Below, piece after piece: positions 62,403 to 64,000 of a DNA stretch of 64,000 bases (position 1 is the first letter of the stretch; the number at the start of each line of letters is the position of its first letter). This DNA comes from Elusimicrobiota bacterium (GTDB lineage Bacteria > Elusimicrobiota > Elusimicrobia > 2-02-FULL-39-32), in assembly GCA_016180425.1 (NCBI GenBank), contig JACPBF010000001.1, positions 517,447 through 581,446 of the forward strand, given 5' to 3'. The position numbers were made by a program, and so were the translations under genes. The notes below the pieces were generated by a model. It was not told the DNA's origin, did not search any database, and saw nothing but the letters and a program-made list of their open reading frames with translations.

Positions 62403-63554
62403 CTAATGAATGATATCGTTGTTCCAAAGCTTTTTCAAGAATAGTTCCACTGGCAGAACAGATATTTTTCCAATGGACCGTGGCCGTGGATCTAGGGTAA
62501 CGGCAATAGCATGTTTGGTTGGATATTCCTCTTGGAATGCCCTTAATCCTTTCAAATGATGGCTCTCGGTCTGAGAAACTCCTTTCACTTCTAGAGCTAT
62601 CTCATGATCACCTAAAATGAAATCAACTTCTAATTGAGACGCTGTTCTCCACGTTGTGATAGGATAATTTAATCCCGAATAATGGCTGTGCGCACGCAAT
62701 TCTTGAAATATAAAATGTTCAAATGCCTTTCCAAAATTCTCACTGCGATTTACAACAGGTCCTCTCTTTAACAAAAAATTTGCAATACCCACATCAAAGT
62801 AATAAAACTTAGGAGCCAAAATAACTCTTCGTTTTGGTCTCTTTTGATAAGAAAATAGCAAAGCGCCAATGAGCGTATCTTGAAGGATTTGAAAATATTC
62901 CTTTACCGTGACTGCGCTGACTCCGCATTCGCTAGCCACATTTTTATAGTTCACCATTTCCCCATTGCTAAACGCTGCGGCTTCCAGGAAACGACTAAAG
63001 GAAGGAATATTGCGCGTAAGCGCTTCCTGAGCAACCTCTTCCTTCAGATAATCCCCTATATAGGCAGCAATAAGATCTTGAGGATGTGAAGATAAGTAAT
63101 GGCGCGGAAGAAGACCATGATTAAGAGCCCTTAATAGGTTAAAATCTGGAATTTCAGGAGAAGTCAGTGGGTATAGTTCATACCTGAGAGCCCGACCTCC
63201 TAACAGATTGGCGCCACTTCTCTTTAATTTTCTTGCACTGGAACCACTTAAGATAAACTGTTTTTTGTGATTTACAATGAGCCAATGAATTTCATCTAAG
63301 AGTGCGGGCACTTTCTGGACTTCATCAATAACGATGGGTCCTTTAAGTTCAATAGAAGCAAGTAACTCTTCCCGCAAAAGGGATGGATTGCTATTGAGGC
63401 GAGCATACTCATTAGATAAAAGAAGATCATAATAAATCGCGTTGGGAAACAATTTCTTCAATAAGGTGCTCTTACCGCTTTGGCGCGGCCCCCATAAAAA
63501 ACAGCTTTCTCTTCCTAACCGATTAAATTTTTGGATGCGGGCATAAGTATTCAT
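62403..63554 (-). CDS. AAA+ ATPase with DUF4143 domain
   Basis: 383 residues. Walker A LWGPRQSGKSTLLKKLFP, Walker B GPIVIDEVQKVPALLDEI, sensor-like FILSGSSARKLKRSGANLLGGRA, then the C-terminal DUF4143 domain (NEVASECGVSAVTVKEYFQIL-like helix-turn-helix, FYYFDVGIANFLL, and a nuclease-like end VDFILGDHEIALEVKG). These ATPases are common, often mobile and of unknown role. The promoter at 63567-63594 is very close to the ATG. Confidence 0.92.
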   Translation of the reverse strand: MNTYARIQKFNRLGRESCFLWGPRQSGKSTLLKKLFPNAIYYDLLLSNEYARLNSNPSLLREELLASIELKGPIVIDEVQKVPALLDEIHWLIVNHKKQFILSGSSARKLKRSGANLLGGRALRYELYPLTSPEIPDFNLLRALNHGLLPRHYLSSHPQDLIAAYIGDYLKEEVAQEALTRNIPSFSRFLEAAAFSNGEMVNYKNVASECGVSAVTVKEYFQILQDTLIGALLFSYQKRPKRRVILAPKFYYFDVGIANFLLKRGPVVNRSENFGKAFEHFIFQELRAHSHYSGLNYPITTWRTASQLEVDFILGDHEIALEVKGVSQTESHHLKGLRAFQEEYPTKHAIAVTLDPRPRSIGKISVLPVELFLKKLWNNDIIH

Positions 63555-63566
63555 AAAGTATACTTA

Positions 63567-63594
63567 ATTATATCATGATAAAATAAAGTGTCAA
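63567..63594 (-). promoter_or_regulatory. Consensus promoter of the DUF4143 ATPase gene
   Basis: Minus strand TTGACA (63589-63594) and TATAAT (63567-63572), both perfect, 16-nt spacer. Only 12 nt separate the -10 box from the ATG and no ribosome site is present, implying a leader of about 5 nt or none. Confidence 0.75.
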
Positions 63595-63712
63595 TAGGTC
63601 TATTTAGTTTGAAATTTAACTTTTATCCTTAACCCTAGAACTAACATCGAATGCCGCAATCCAATGTTGGTTCTGAGGTTCTGGGGCTTAAACCGAGCTT
63701 TGTGCGACTGGA

Positions 63713-63775
63713 GGAGACGTCCCAAAGGGACAGTCCCTCAACGAAGTAGCACTCGTCCCATCGGGGACAGTCCCA
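63713..63775. repeat. REP-like cluster with two GGGACAGTCCC units
   Basis: Two copies of GGGACAGTCCC (63727-63737 and 63764-63774), the first flanked by a GTCCC at 63719-63723. The 317-nt interval between the ATPase promoter and nadB holds nothing else I can support; an ORF on the minus strand across it (63688-63909) is an artefact of the repeat and of nadB read in another frame. Confidence 0.6.
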
Positions 63776-63871
63776 TTCCTTAGAAAAGATGCAGGGGGCT
63801 CGTCCTTTAGGAGGGAATGTCTTATCCTTGGTGTGATAAGAAAAAGACCATTTCCTAATGCATACTCTCGG

Positions 63872-64000
63872 TTAAAGAAGTGTGTCCGATAAAAAGTTTT
63901 GATCGTCAATGTGAGGGTAGTCTAAATTATAGTGAAGGCCGCGGGACTCTTTCCTAGCCAAAGCAGAACGAATAACGCATTCTGCGACTAAGGCGATATT
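63872..64000 (-). CDS. nadB: L-aspartate oxidase, C-terminal end (gene continues beyond the window)
   Basis: The last 42 codons run in from the right edge: [20 protein letters not shown] then [10 protein letters not shown], the conserved C-terminal segment of NadB, ending LSDTLL before TAA. The RKESRG-HY motif lines the active site in the succinate dehydrogenase/NadB family. NadB oxidises aspartate to iminoaspartate in NAD biosynthesis. SdhA/FrdA would differ at the NLDYP residues, so NadB is preferred. Confidence 0.85.
   Translation of the reverse strand, partial: NIALVAECVIRSALARKESRGLHYNLDYPHIDDQNFLSDTLL

Noticed and set aside
63688-63909. 73-codon minus-strand ORF near the right edge
   Set aside because: It covers the GGGACAGTCCC repeats and overlaps the real nadB end in another frame.
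1-64000. CRISPR array, prophage, rRNA operon or intact insertion sequence
   Set aside because: No regularly spaced direct repeats, phage structural genes, rRNA or transposase genes were seen; the only mobile-type signals are small palindromic repeats.

Overview
The window is 64 kb of AT-rich bacterial chromosome and it is gene-dense. The best guess for the source is a member of Candidatus Omnitrophota or a related PVC-adjacent lineage. This rests on the 12.4-kb single gene for an exported multi-enzyme protein (giant genes of this kind are known from Omnitrophota), together with Gram-negative envelope genes (TolC, MacAB, lipoproteins, an outer-membrane barrel), LexA-type SOS control and very few mobile genes. 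The assignment is inferred from gene content only; no rRNA is present.

Layout. (a) 1-5.7 kb: the end of a yifB/comM-type ATPase gene, a lipoprotein and an exported coiled-coil protein, then a convergent lexA - small protein - dinB SOS operon with a perfect LexA operator inside its promoter. (b) 5.9-13 kb: an exported protein, then an ECF sigma / zinc anti-sigma / Spy-like / TolC / MacA / MacB tripartite efflux operon. (c) 13.1-16.8 kb: a PiT transporter and an unusual radical-SAM to arsenite-methyltransferase fusion. (d) 16.9-23.5 kb: a tightly overlapping sugar operon (debranching-type glucosidase, cyclase-family hydrolase, 6-phosphogluconate dehydrogenase, glucose dehydrogenase, GH63-like glucosidase). 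(e) 23.6-29.4 kb: DUF547 protein, TVP38-type membrane protein, FAD disulfide oxidoreductase, a second sigma/anti-sigma pair, a double-CDGSH protein and galT. (f) 29.5-39.8 kb: a MerR-controlled mercury-type operon (merR, merTP fusion, CopZ-like, HMA protein, outer-membrane barrel, DsrE lipoprotein) running into an envelope thiol-redox block (redoxin, transglutaminase, CcdA, TlpA, YyaL). No mercuric reductase with the C-terminal Cys pair is visible. (g) 40.2-60.2 kb, all minus strand: a trehalose/fluoride cluster read from an attenuator-like leader (small membrane protein, sensor-fused OtsA, OtsB, DUF5752, TreT, MFS, CrcB, DUF190), followed downstream by the 4131-residue giant protein. (h) 60.3-64 kb: an HTH gene, two tRNA-Leu genes, an O-methyltransferase, a DUF4143 ATPase and the 3' end of nadB.

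The main surprises are: the giant protein, which strings together crotonase/HIBCH-like, degenerate site-2-protease-like, proline dehydrogenase, degenerate phosphoglycerate-kinase-like and HAD domains behind a signal peptide; two enzyme fusions (radical SAM-ArsM and sensor-HAMP-OtsA); a trehalose-operon leader with mutually exclusive hairpins; a family of small palindromic repeats, one copy of which lies in frame inside yyaL while related copies sit directly upstream of both tRNA-Leu genes next to partial copies of the tRNA 5' ends; and three near-consensus promoters placed so close to start codons that leaderless transcripts are predicted.

Limits: everything here was read by eye from sequence. 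Family names rest on motif recognition, not on searches. Domain boundaries are approximate.
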